From positions 1 through 64,000 of the forward strand of contig JAZSHX010000002.1 of the NCBI GenBank assembly GCA_045533485.1: a stretch of DNA of 64,000 bases, written 5' to 3'. This document shows positions 1 to 6,975 of the stretch, piece after piece (position 1 is the stretch's first letter; each line of letters starts with the position of its first letter). A model generated the notes under the pieces. The model saw only the letters and a program-made list of their open reading frames with translations, was not told the origin of the DNA and ran no database searches. A program made the position numbers and the translations under genes. The DNA is from Scatosoma sp045533485. GTDB lineage: Bacteria; Bacillota; Clostridia; Christensenellales; Borkfalkiaceae.

Positions 1-31
1 CTGGCGCTCTAACCAACTGAGCTACACCCGC
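1..31 (-). tRNA. tRNA, 5' part only (cut by window edge)
   Basis: On the minus strand positions 31 to 1 read as acceptor arm GCGGGTG, then TA, the D-stem GCTC, D-loop AGTTGGTTA, GAGC and the start of the anticodon stem. The anticodon lies outside the window, so the amino acid cannot be read. It is first in distance from, and presumably co-transcribed with, the Arg and Gly tRNAs that follow at higher coordinates on the same strand. Confidence 0.85.
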
Positions 32-39
32 CATATAAA

Positions 40-116
40 TGGTGCGCCTGAAGAGATTCGAACTCCTGACACACGGCTTAGAAGGCCGTTGCTCTATCCA
101 ACTGAGCTACAGGCGC
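40..116 (-). tRNA. tRNA-Arg (anticodon TCT)
   Basis: Minus strand 116 to 40 gives acceptor stem GCGCCTG pairing with CAGGCGC, D-arm TAGCTCAGTTGGATAGAGC, an anticodon arm with loop CTTCTAA (anticodon TCT, reading AGA/AGG), and the T-arm GTTCGAATC. A 3' CCA is encoded (TGG at 40-42 on the plus strand). The size with CCA is 77 nt, normal for tRNA-Arg. Confidence 0.95.
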
Positions 117-147
117 GTGTTTTATGGATACGCCCGCTTTAGAGTGA

Positions 148-218
<71 letters not shown>

Positions 219-258
219 ATTTCATCACACTTCGGCGCCGCATCAACAACGCTTGTAT

Positions 259-287
259 ATAATAGCACTTATAAAAGAAATTGTCAA
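259..287 (-). promoter_or_regulatory. Consensus promoter of the tRNA cluster
   Basis: On the minus strand, TTGACA (287-282), a 17-nt spacer, then TATTAT (264-259). Transcription would start near 252, about 35 nt before tRNA-Gly. The rest of 219-476 is AT-rich, with no other convincing gene or site. Confidence 0.85.
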
Positions 288-476
288 ACAATTTTTGCGG
301 ATTTTTCCAAAAAAATCATAAAATTTTTAATATTTTTTCTTTTTTACAAAAAATGTTACAAAAATGTGATTTTTTCACTAAATATAACATTTTCAAAAAA
401 ATTCGTTCATTTTATTCCCTATTTTGAAAAAATATGTTATAATAAAAAAGTAGGCGAAATCAACGCAATCCATTTA

Positions 477-887
477 TCATCGAATCAGCAAAAAACCAAA
501 ACCCGATTTAAACAAAAGTACCCAAAGATACACGTTGACAACGCCCAAAAGCGGCATTAAAACCATCAAGAGCAAATCGTTTCTTCTAAACTTAAAGATG
601 AACATGCACGCGTATATAGCGATTGCGCCCCCAAGCGCACCCGTGATACAAAGCTTGCCGATATACTTTTGCGGTTTTTGCGCTCCCTGCGCCTGTGTTT
701 GGGCAGGGCTTACAGCAGCATTTTCATCCGTTTGTTTGTCCGTATTCGCGGACACGGTAGGGGTGGACGATGGTTGCAAAGCGGCGTCGCGCTCTTGCTT
801 GGCAAGCGTTTTCACAAACAAAAAAGCGTATAAATTGATGGCAACAATATAGGCAATTACAAGAAGATATAGGATAATCATATCCAT
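477..887 (-). CDS. Small membrane protein of unknown function
   Basis: About 136 residues from the ATG at 887 (a GTG at 899 would add four). An N-terminal membrane helix (MIILYLLVIAYIVAINLYAF) is followed by a polar Ser/Thr/Gln/Ala-rich linker of about 45 residues, then two helices near the C-terminus separated by a short basic FKFRRN turn. The second half faintly resembles DUF1294-type proteins, but I do not recognise it with confidence. No clear Shine-Dalgarno precedes any of the possible starts. It is divergent from purH with only about 35-45 bp between the starts. Confidence 0.55.
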   Translation of the reverse strand: MDMIILYLLVIAYIVAINLYAFLFVKTLAKQERDAALQPSSTPTVSANTDKQTDENAAVSPAQTQAQGAQKPQKYIGKLCITGALGGAIAIYACMFIFKFRRNDLLLMVLMPLLGVVNVYLWVLLFKSGFGFLLIR

Positions 888-933
888 AGTTTTTCCCACA
901 ACTTAGCAAAAAATAACAAAGGCGGATAAATTT

Positions 934-2472
934 ATGAAAAAAAGAGCACTGGTAAGCGTATCGGACAAAACGGGCATCGTGGAATTTTGTAAGCGTTTAA
1001 TCGCTTGCGATTTTGAAATTATTTCCACGGGCGGCACGGCGAAAGCGTTGAAAGACGCAGGCCTGCCCGTAATCGGCATCAGCGAACTGACGGGCTTTCC
1101 CGAATGTTTGGACGGCAGAGTGAAAACCCTGCACCCCATCGTGCACGCAGGTCTTTTGGCTATGCGCGCAAATCCCGAACATATGCAGCAGCTGCAAACA
1201 CTTGGTATCAACACCATCGACGTAGTAGCGGTCAATTTGTATCCCTTCAAGGCGACCATTTCCAAGCCCGGCGTAGCGTTTGAAGACGCAGTGGAAAACA
1301 TCGACATCGGCGGTCCTACTATGCTTCGTGCAGCGGCGAAAAATTATCAAGACGTAGCGGTTGTCGTTGATCCTAAGGATTATGAAAGAGTGCTTTCCGA
1401 ATTAGAAGCAGGCGAAATCACGCTGGACACCAAAAAATATTTGCAATACAAAGTGTTCGCGCACACGGCTGTGTACGACAGTATGATTTCTAACTATTTG
1501 GCAGAGCAATTAGACATTCGCTATCCCGACAGTGTAACGTTTGCGTATGAAAAGGCGCAAGATATGCGTTACGGTGAAAACCCCCACCAAGGCGCGTCCT
1601 ATTACAGCGAAGAATTTATCCGCGCAGGCTCGCTTTCCAAGGCAAAACAGCTTTGGGGCAAAGAGCTTTCCTATAACAATATCAACGACGCAAACGGCGC
1701 GTTGGAGCTTGTGAAAGAGTTTGACGAACCCTGCGTGGTTGCAAGCAAGCATGCAAATCCCTGCGGTGTGGGTACGGGCAAAACGATACACGAAGCGTAT
1801 ATCAAGGCATACGAAAGCGATCCCGTGTCCGTGTTCGGCGGCATCTTGGCAATCAACGGCGTAGTGGACGAAGCGACGGCGAAAGAAATCAACAAAATTT
1901 TCATTGAAATCGTTATCGCGGAAGGGTTTACCAAGGAAGCGCTTGACGTGCTTACGACCAAGAAAAATATTCGTCTTTTGGAACTGCCTGACATCAAGGC
2001 AAGACGTGAAAAAACGGCGTACGATATGAAGAAGGTGTACGGCGGTTTGCTTATTCAAGATTACGACGAAACGCTTTTCAATCCCGAAAACGTGCAGGTG
2101 GTTACCGACCGCGCGCCTACGGACGAAGAAATGCAAGCGCTTATGTTCAACTGGAAAGTGGTGAAATACACCAAATCCAACGCCATCGTTATCGGCTTAA
2201 AGGATAGAACGACGGGTATCGGTATGGGACAAACCAACCGTATTTGGGCGGCGCAACAAGCGATTGCACACGCAGGCGATTTAGCGAAAGGTTCGGTTAT
2301 GGCAAGCGACGCGTTCTTCCCGTTCCCCGATTGCGTGGAAGAGTGTGTAAAAGCAGGCATCACGGCAATTATTCAACCCGGCGGCAGCAAAAACGACCAG
2401 CTCTCCATCGACGCTTGCAACGCGGCAGGGATTGCGATGATTTTCGTCGGCGACAGACATTTTAGACATTAA
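934..2472 (+). CDS. purH: Bifunctional AICAR transformylase / IMP cyclohydrolase
   Basis: Catalyses the last two steps of de novo purine synthesis: formylation of AICAR with 10-formyl-THF, then ring closure to IMP. The 512 residues are the full family length. Residues 1-130 form the MGS-like cyclohydrolase domain (ISTGGTAKALKDAG, ELTGFPECLDGRVKTLHP); the rest is the transformylase, with YGENPHQ near 213 and the catalytic Lys-His in SKHANPCG near 271. AAGGCGG lies 8-10 nt before the ATG. No other pur gene is adjacent, so the pathway is split; guaB and guaA, which use IMP, lie about 20 kb downstream. A strong hairpin terminator follows. Confidence 0.97.
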   Translation: MKKRALVSVSDKTGIVEFCKRLIACDFEIISTGGTAKALKDAGLPVIGISELTGFPECLDGRVKTLHPIVHAGLLAMRANPEHMQQLQTLGINTIDVVAVNLYPFKATISKPGVAFEDAVENIDIGGPTMLRAAAKNYQDVAVVVDPKDYERVLSELEAGEITLDTKKYLQYKVFAHTAVYDSMISNYLAEQLDIRYPDSVTFAYEKAQDMRYGENPHQGASYYSEEFIRAGSLSKAKQLWGKELSYNNINDANGALELVKEFDEPCVVASKHANPCGVGTGKTIHEAYIKAYESDPVSVFGGILAINGVVDEATAKEINKIFIEIVIAEGFTKEALDVLTTKKNIRLLELPDIKARREKTAYDMKKVYGGLLIQDYDETLFNPENVQVVTDRAPTDEEMQALMFNWKVVKYTKSNAIVIGLKDRTTGIGMGQTNRIWAAQQAIAHAGDLAKGSVMASDAFFPFPDCVEECVKAGITAIIQPGGSKNDQLSIDACNAAGIAMIFVGDRHFRH

Positions 2473-2483
2473 TTTTTTAAGAC

Positions 2484-2520
2484 AATAACAGGACTTCCAG
2501 AAGAAGTCCTGTTATTATTT
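2484..2520. terminator. Terminator between convergent purH and zinc-ribbon gene
   Basis: A perfect 13-bp inverted repeat: AATAACAGGACTT at 2484-2496 and its complement at 2504-2516, with a 7-nt loop and T-rich flanks. It sits between two convergent genes and can serve both. Confidence 0.85.
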
Positions 2521-2530
2521 TGTAGAGTAG

Positions 2531-2959
2531 TTATATCGATGACAAAATTGAAATATTAACGAAAAACATAATTATAGAAACGATAATGGCGGAAATACTA
2601 AGTCCGCGACCGGTGTCCAAACGGTCTCTTGAACGCGACAACCCGACGCATCCAAAAATCAATCCTAAAATCGGAAAAAGGAAAGCGCAAATGAGAGCGG
2701 CAATCGATATATCGTTTGTAGTGGGAACGGATTTTGCTCTTAAGGGAGCAACGTTTGCCCATTGTTTACACGTAGGGCAAACAACTACGCCTTGGGGAAT
2801 GGTATTGCCGCAAGATTTACAAATTTTTTCTTGTGGAATAATAATACGCTCTTCTGTTACGGGCATCGTATTCCTTTGCGTTGTTTGTAGATTTGCCCCG
2901 CATTTTGAACAAAATCTATCCGTGCTTGAAATTTCATTATAACAAAATTTACAATTCAT
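2531..2959 (-). CDS. Double zinc-ribbon membrane protein (DUF4190-like)
   Basis: A protein of 142 residues. Two zinc-ribbon knuckle pairs are visible: CKFC...CSKC (residues 3-19) and CKSC...CPTC (about 48-64). The C-terminal part from about residue 83 holds two hydrophobic helices joined by a GLSRSRDRLDTGRGLS segment, which resembles DUF4190. A likely membrane-anchored Zn-binding protein; the function is unknown. AAAGGAG lies 9 nt before the ATG. It is transcribed divergently from the XRE regulator at 3054 from a perfect-consensus promoter overlapped by palindromic operators, so its expression is probably controlled by that regulator. Confidence 0.8.
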   Translation of the reverse strand: MNCKFCYNEISSTDRFCSKCGANLQTTQRNTMPVTEERIIIPQEKICKSCGNTIPQGVVVCPTCKQWANVAPLRAKSVPTTNDISIAALICAFLFPILGLIFGCVGLSRSRDRLDTGRGLSISAIIVSIIMFFVNISILSSI

Positions 2960-2988
2960 ATCGTTGCTCCTTTGTTAGTTGTAAGTTT

Positions 2989-3017
2989 ATTATACTCTTA
3001 GTTTTCTAAGATGTCAA
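2989..3017 (-). promoter_or_regulatory. Perfect-consensus promoter of the zinc-ribbon gene
   Basis: On the minus strand, TTGACA (3017-3012), 17 nt, TATAAT (2994-2989): both hexamers perfect with optimal spacing. Such a promoter would be very strong unless repressed, which fits the operator lying inside the spacer. Confidence 0.9.
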
Positions 3018-3040
3018 GTATTTTTCTTAGTTTTCTGGTA
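2996..3040. promoter_or_regulatory. Two operators in the divergent XRE / zinc-ribbon promoter
   Basis: Site 1 (2996-3011) is a perfect palindrome TCTTAG-TTTT-CTAAGA lying between the -10 and -35 of the minus-strand promoter. Site 2 (3025-3040) is TCTTAG-TTTT-CTGGTA, the same left half with a degenerate right half, just upstream of that -35 and ahead of the -10 (TACAAT, 3039-3044) of the plus-strand XRE gene. The sites start 29 bp apart, close to three helical turns. Confidence 0.8.
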
Positions 3041-3053
3041 CAATTTATTTATT

Positions 3054-3251
3054 ATGGAAAACTTAGGGCAAACGATTAAAGAATTGAGAATGGAAAAAGG
3101 GATTACACAGCCGCAGCTTGCAGAAATGGTGGGGGTTTCAAAAGGTATGATTTCCATTTGGGAAAATAATATCAATGAACCGAAAGCAACGTTTATCAAA
3201 AAGTTAGCGATAGCATTAGAAGTTACGGCAGATTATTTGTTGGGCTTATAA
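3054..3251 (+). CDS. XRE-family HTH regulator
   Basis: A single helix-turn-helix domain of 65 residues with no further domain: IKELRMEKGITQPQLAEMVGVSKGMISIWENN matches the Cro/C1 type. No Shine-Dalgarno precedes the ATG, and a -10 element (TACAAT, 3039-3044) ends only 9 nt before it, so the mRNA is probably leaderless. It probably binds the two TCTTAG palindromes in the intergenic region to control itself and the divergent zinc-ribbon membrane protein. A phage-type repressor is an alternative, but no phage genes are nearby. Confidence 0.85.
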   Translation: MENLGQTIKELRMEKGITQPQLAEMVGVSKGMISIWENNINEPKATFIKKLAIALEVTADYLLGL

Positions 3252-3256
3252 TAAAC

Positions 3257-3289
3257 AAACCGCGCACGGCGAATTGCCGTGCGCGGTTT
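3257..3289. terminator. Terminator after the XRE gene
   Basis: A perfect 14-bp stem (AAACCGCGCACGGC at 3257-3270 with its complement at 3276-3289) and a 5-nt loop. Only short A/T flanks, so it may serve both convergent genes. Confidence 0.8.
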
Positions 3290-3306
3290 AGCATTAAAAT
3301 GAAATT

Positions 3307-3564
3307 TTAGCCGTTTGCTTGCGATGCTTTATATTCGGTAACGGCTTTGGAAAGCTGGTCGGGGCAGGACGTGTTGTTTCTGCAACGGATACCTGCAAGC
3401 AACGTTTCCACTTCGTCAATGTGCTTGCCTTCCACAAGACGCGCAATACCTTGCAAGTTGCCGCCGCAACCGCCGATAAAGCGTACGCCGTGCATCTTTC
3501 CTTCGCTGTCCACTTCAAATAAAATTTGTCTGGAACAAGTGCCTTTCGTAGAGTAAGTAAACAT
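3307..3564 (-). CDS. TSCPD-domain protein (TIGR03905-like)
   Basis: An 85-residue protein with a conserved cysteine pattern: GTCSRQI near the start, IGGCGGN in the middle, and CRNNTSCPDQL near the C-terminus. This is the architecture of the small TSCPD family, whose longer homologues form a C-terminal part of some ribonucleotide reductases. The stand-alone form has no established function; four cysteines suggest metal or redox chemistry. AGGAG precedes the ATG at 8-9 nt. Confidence 0.85.
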   Translation of the reverse strand: MFTYSTKGTCSRQILFEVDSEGKMHGVRFIGGCGGNLQGIARLVEGKHIDEVETLLAGIRCRNNTSCPDQLSKAVTEYKASQANG

Positions 3565-3656
3565 AATTTTTCATCTCCTATATATAATATTGCTCGCCTG
3601 AAAAGGAGAGCGAAACCACCGCAAAAGCGGTGTATGTGTTTCCAAAATCAAATGCG

Positions 3657-4184
3657 TCAGTCGACAAGCGTATCGTAGATAGCCGAATACAATTCCGACG
3701 CCTTGTTTTCCCAGGTTTTATAAATGTTTTGCGCCGTTTTCTTATCGGGAACGACAAATTTCAAATCCAGCATGGGCTGCATGGGCGCTAAAATTTTTAC
3801 CATAACCGTATACGTGCCGTCCATATTTTTCGTATAATCGGCTTTGCACTCCTGACGGTTGCGAAGCTTGCCGCCGTTCTTCTTGATGAAAGCGGAAATT
3901 TCACTGCGCAAGCTCATAGGGATATTGATATAGAAATTGTTGAGCGTTTCTCTGCCGTCGCTGGTAATGGTATAAAGCGGTTCTTCGACGGGCGAAGGCA
4001 CACGGCAAATAAATTCGTCTTCCACCAAACGGGGAAAAAGCTCTTTACAGTCCATATAATTAAGCCAAGTATTGCCGGCGGTGCACATTTCGACAATGGT
4101 GCGCTCCGAAAGCGCGCTTTCCATTTTATCGAACACGAAAAGCACGATCAATTTATTGACAGACGTTTCGCCTTGAATTTGCAT
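3657..4184 (-). CDS. DUF4364-family protein
   Basis: A 175-residue soluble protein. The N-terminal half (LIVLFVFDKMESALSERTIVEMC ... LYTITSDGRETLNNF, abbreviated) has the look of a winged-helix fold, and the C-terminal half is a mixed alpha/beta region. This matches DUF4364, a family known mainly from Clostridia with no assigned function. AAGGAG lies 8 nt before the ATG at 4184. The gene stands alone; a small GC-rich hairpin at about 3615-3633 downstream may end the transcript. A transcription-regulator role is possible from the fold but not shown. Confidence 0.8.
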   Translation of the reverse strand: MQIQGETSVNKLIVLFVFDKMESALSERTIVEMCTAGNTWLNYMDCKELFPRLVEDEFICRVPSPVEEPLYTITSDGRETLNNFYINIPMSLRSEISAFIKKNGGKLRNRQECKADYTKNMDGTYTVMVKILAPMQPMLDLKFVVPDKKTAQNIYKTWENKASELYSAIYDTLVD

Positions 4185-4349
4185 ATCGACAGCTCCTTCT
4201 TATGTAAATACGAACCCTAAAAAATAAACGTGACTATATTATACATAAAAAAACAAAAAAAATCAAGGTGTTTTGGCGAAATTTCTTTGTTATTTTTCAT
4301 ATTTATGCTATAATAGAGAAAAATCAAGCGGAAAACAAGGTGTGATTGT

Positions 4350-4883
4350 ATGGATTATCAAGAAAAAACCGTCAACAAAAATTACGTATATCAAGGCAAA
4401 ATTTTATCGCTTCGCGTAGACGACGCTTTACGCCCCGACGGCAAGCCCTGCAAACGCGAAATTATCGAACATAGCGGCGGCGCGTGCGTTTTGTACGTGG
4501 AAAGGGGAAAAGTTTTGCTTGTCAAGCAGTACCGTTATGCGTACGGCGAAAGCATCTACGAAATCCCTGCAGGCAAGCTCAACGCAGGCGAAAATCCTAT
4601 GCTTGCGGCTAAGCGTGAGCTGGAAGAAGAAACGGGCGTAAAAAGCGAAAATTTACAGCTTTTGTACGTGATGTATCCCACACCCGGCTACACCAACGAA
4701 CGCATCTACATTTACCTTGCAAAAGACGGTGAACGCGTACCTGCCCACCTTGACGACGGTGAATTTCTGGACGTAGAGTGGGTAGAAATTGAAAAAATCA
4801 AGCAAATGATGCAGTCGGGGGAAATCCGCGACGGGAAAACCTTGATTGCCTTGCAAGCGTACTTTTTAGGCGCAGAAAAGTAA
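4350..4883 (+). CDS. NUDIX hydrolase, ADP-ribose pyrophosphatase type
   Basis: Probably hydrolyses ADP-ribose or related nucleoside diphosphate sugars to AMP and a sugar phosphate. The 177 residues carry a complete Nudix box at about 75-97: Gly, five residues, Glu, seven residues, then RELEEETGV. The N-terminal segment with GACVLYVERGKVLLVKQYRY and the residues around EIPAGKL are typical of the NudF branch. A spaced AAGG lies before the ATG. The gene is monocistronic, bounded by AT-rich DNA upstream and a terminator at 4901-4926. Confidence 0.9.
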   Translation: MDYQEKTVNKNYVYQGKILSLRVDDALRPDGKPCKREIIEHSGGACVLYVERGKVLLVKQYRYAYGESIYEIPAGKLNAGENPMLAAKRELEEETGVKSENLQLLYVMYPTPGYTNERIYIYLAKDGERVPAHLDDGEFLDVEWVEIEKIKQMMQSGEIRDGKTLIALQAYFLGAEK

Positions 4884-4900
4884 GCGTCAGCGCATAAAAA

Positions 4901-4926
4901 ACGGAGCCGTTTTCACGGCTCCGTTC
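4901..4926 (+). terminator. Terminator of the NUDIX gene
   Basis: Ten-bp stem ACGGAGCCGT (4901-4910) with complement 4915-4924, a TTTC loop, followed by TTCTTTT. Confidence 0.9.
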
Positions 4927-4980
4927 TTTTGCTAAAAAAGCAAAGAAGAAGAAAGAATAAAGGAGAAAAGTAAAGAAAAA

Positions 4981-5196
4981 TCAACGGCAGTTGCAGTTGC
5001 AAGAGCAGTTGCAAGCAGGCGTCAAAATGGACGCAAGCGTACCGTTTTTGTACAAGCAGAACAAAAGCGCGATCAAGATGGGCAAACCGCAACCGTTAAA
5101 GACGTTGGAGCAGAACATACCGTCTTTCGAGCCAAGTACGAGCAAAGCAATGAGAATCCAAAGGGTAGTGTTACCACCCGTTAAGCAACAATTCAT
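4981..5196 (-). CDS. Small cysteine-rich membrane peptide, unknown
   Basis: A 71-residue protein behind a strong AGGAGG (6 nt before ATG), so translation is likely. It starts MNCCLTGGN, has two hydrophobic stretches (about residues 11-22 and 36-47), and ends in an alternating cysteine tail CNCSCNCNCR. Nine or more cysteines in 71 residues suggest metal binding or cross-linking. Not recognised; small spore-associated proteins can look like this, but there is no direct evidence. Its 5' untranslated region forms a two-tier hairpin (5215-5260). Confidence 0.65.
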   Translation of the reverse strand: MNCCLTGGNTTLWILIALLVLGSKDGMFCSNVFNGCGLPILIALLFCLYKNGTLASILTPACNCSCNCNCR

Positions 5197-5214
5197 AAAA
5201 AACCTCCTGTGTTT

Positions 5215-5260
5215 CGCCGCAGGGGTATGTAAGCTTTTCCTGTCACGGAAGACCTGCGGT
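5215..5260 (-). other. Structured 5' leader of the small Cys-rich gene
   Basis: In the minus-strand transcript CCGCAGG (5259-5253) pairs with CCTGCGG (5223-5217). Within it TTCC/GGAA (about 5237-5250) forms an inner hairpin. The outer stem ends about 10 nt before the AGGAGG. It does not match a riboswitch class I can name. Confidence 0.5.
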
Positions 5261-5357
5261 TTCGTCTTTTCTACTAATATAGTATTCCTTATTTGGTATT
5301 TTTGTGTAAAGGTTGGTGAAAGATAGGAGAAAAAATAAAAAACAGCCGTTCATTTTG

Positions 5358-5386
5358 TTGCTAAAAACAAAAAAATGCGTTATAAT
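5358..5386 (+). promoter_or_regulatory. Promoter of the pantothenate module
   Basis: TTGCTA (5358-5363), 17 nt, TATAAT (5381-5386). The predicted start near 5393 gives a leader of about 100 nt, containing a short hairpin CGGGT/ACCCG at about 5464-5483 just before the ribosome binding site. Confidence 0.75.
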
Positions 5387-5495
5387 ATAGTGCAATCCTA
5401 ATATTTAGCGAATACGCGCACGCGATTTGACTGTAAAAATAAAGGGATAAAAAATTTTGTCTGCGGGTATCTTTGTGAACCCGATGGAGGTTAGT

Positions 5496-6098
5496 ATGAA
5501 TAAAAAATCTGTTTCCGCAAAACGTATTACGGGCATAGCGGTTTTGCTTGCGCTTGTAATTGTTTTGCAAATGCTTGGCGGCTATTTCAAGATAGGCGCA
5601 ACGTCCCTTAGCTTCGTGCTTGTTCCCATCGTTTTGGGCGGTATGCTGTATGGGGCTTGGGTGGGCGCATTTTTAGGCTTTGCGTTTGGATTTGTTACAT
5701 GGATATACGGCGTGACGGGCGCAGACCCTTTCACTGCCATTTTGTTTGAAGCACAGCCGTTTGCCACCACGCTTTTGTGTCTTGGTAAGGGGACGGCGGC
5801 AGGGCTTGCGGCTGGGCTTACCTATTCATATATTGCTAAAAAAAATAAGCAAGTAGGCGTGTTTGCGGCGGCGGCAACCGCACCCATTGTTAATACGGGT
5901 TTGTTTATCGCAGGTTCTTTGCTTTTGCTCAAAGAAACGCTTATGGCAAATTTTGTTGCCGAAGGCAGCACCATCGTTTACTTCTTGTTTATCGTTTGCG
6001 CCGGTGTCAACTTCTTGGTGGAGCTTGCTATTAACTTGATTTTTGCTCCTACGCTGTATCGTGTTATCGGCGTGTTGGAAAAAGGGGGACGTAGATGA
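5496..6098 (+). CDS. ECF transporter S component, probably pantothenate (PanT-like)
   Basis: The substrate-binding membrane subunit of an energy-coupling-factor importer. GGAGG (5486-5490) sits 5 nt before the ATG at 5496, so this start is chosen over in-frame TTG codons upstream. The 200 residues are strongly hydrophobic with about six helices, and carry the S-component features LSFVLVPIVLGGMLYGAWVGAFLGFAFGF (abbreviated) and an early ARKRITGIAVL-like cytosolic start. It overlaps coaX by 4 bp, so its substrate is inferred to be pantothenate. The shared EcfA/A'/T energising module is not in this window. Confidence 0.85.
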   Translation: MNKKSVSAKRITGIAVLLALVIVLQMLGGYFKIGATSLSFVLVPIVLGGMLYGAWVGAFLGFAFGFVTWIYGVTGADPFTAILFEAQPFATTLLCLGKGTAAGLAAGLTYSYIAKKNKQVGVFAAAATAPIVNTGLFIAGSLLLLKETLMANFVAEGSTIVYFLFIVCAGVNFLVELAINLIFAPTLYRVIGVLEKGGRR

Positions 6099-6874
6099 TT
6101 ATTTGTATCGACATCGGGAATACCAATATTAAATACGCTTTATACGAAGGTAATGAATTGAAGGTATCTTTCCGTGTTTCCACCGATTTTAAGCGCACTT
6201 CGGATGAGTACGGCGAACAAATCATCGGCATGCTGGATATAAAAGGCATTAAAGCGCAGGATATCACGGGCGGTATCGTTTCGTCCGTTGTACCGACGCT
6301 GGATTATACCATCGATAAAATGTGCGAGATTTATTTTGGTATTCAGCCCATGCACGTAGCGCCCGGTCTTAAATCGGGCTTGAATATCCGTTGCGACAAT
6401 GCGCGCGAAGTGGGGGCGGACCGTATCGTAAACTGCGTTTCCGCTATCGTGGAATACGGCGAAAAGAAACCGATGATCGTGATTGATTTCGGCACGGCGA
6501 CAACCTTTAACATTATCAACGAAAACGACGAATTCATCGGCGGCGTTATTTCTCCCGGTATCAAAGGTTCGTTAGATTCGCTTGTCAACGGCACGGCAAA
6601 ATTGCCGCGCGTGGAAATTGAAGCGCCCAAGAGCATTATTGCAAAAAACACGGTTACGAATATGCAGGCAGGTATCGTATTCGGTTTTGCAGGGCTTGTA
6701 GAATATATCGTCAAACGCATCAAAAAAGAACTTAAATGCAACGACGTGAAAACGATTGCCACGGGCGGTTTCTCCACGGTAATCGCCAAGGAAATCGAGT
6801 GTATCGACGTGGTGGATAAGCTGCTTACGTTAAAGGGCTTGAAATATTTGTACGATTTGAACCAAGAAGAGTAA
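6095..6874 (+). CDS. coaX: Type III pantothenate kinase
   Basis: Phosphorylates pantothenate, the first committed step of CoA synthesis. The 259-residue length is standard for CoaX. Visible ASKHA-fold motifs: DIGNTNIKYA (phosphate 1, residues 5-14), the family motif NAREVGADRIVNCV near 102-115, DFGTATTFN (phosphate 2, near 131) and GGVISPGIKGS near 149. Type III enzymes need a monovalent cation and are not feedback-inhibited by CoA (known for the family). It overlaps the ECF S-component gene by 4 bp, pairing import and capture of the vitamin. Confidence 0.96.
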   Translation: MIICIDIGNTNIKYALYEGNELKVSFRVSTDFKRTSDEYGEQIIGMLDIKGIKAQDITGGIVSSVVPTLDYTIDKMCEIYFGIQPMHVAPGLKSGLNIRCDNAREVGADRIVNCVSAIVEYGEKKPMIVIDFGTATTFNIINENDEFIGGVISPGIKGSLDSLVNGTAKLPRVEIEAPKSIIAKNTVTNMQAGIVFGFAGLVEYIVKRIKKELKCNDVKTIATGGFSTVIAKEIECIDVVDKLLTLKGLKYLYDLNQEE

Positions 6875-6888
6875 ACGAAAGGGGCAGG

Positions 6889-6909
6889 TACGCGTTCAAA
6901 CGCGTTTTT
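6889..6909 (+). terminator. Short terminator after coaX
   Basis: ACGCGT (6890-6895), TCAA loop, ACGCGT (6900-6905), then TTTTTA-type run. It overlaps the possible hom promoter -35. Confidence 0.6.
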
Positions 6910-6923
6910 ATGCCCGATATAAC
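6895..6923 (+). promoter_or_regulatory. Possible hom promoter
   Basis: TTCAAA (6895-6900), 17 nt, TATAAC (6918-6923). A moderate match; it shares bases with the terminator hairpin, so either or both may be functional. Confidence 0.4.
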
Positions 6924-6975
6924 ACAATAAATAAGGAAGAAAAAGGCAAGAAAAATTGCTGGAAGGAGTGATACT

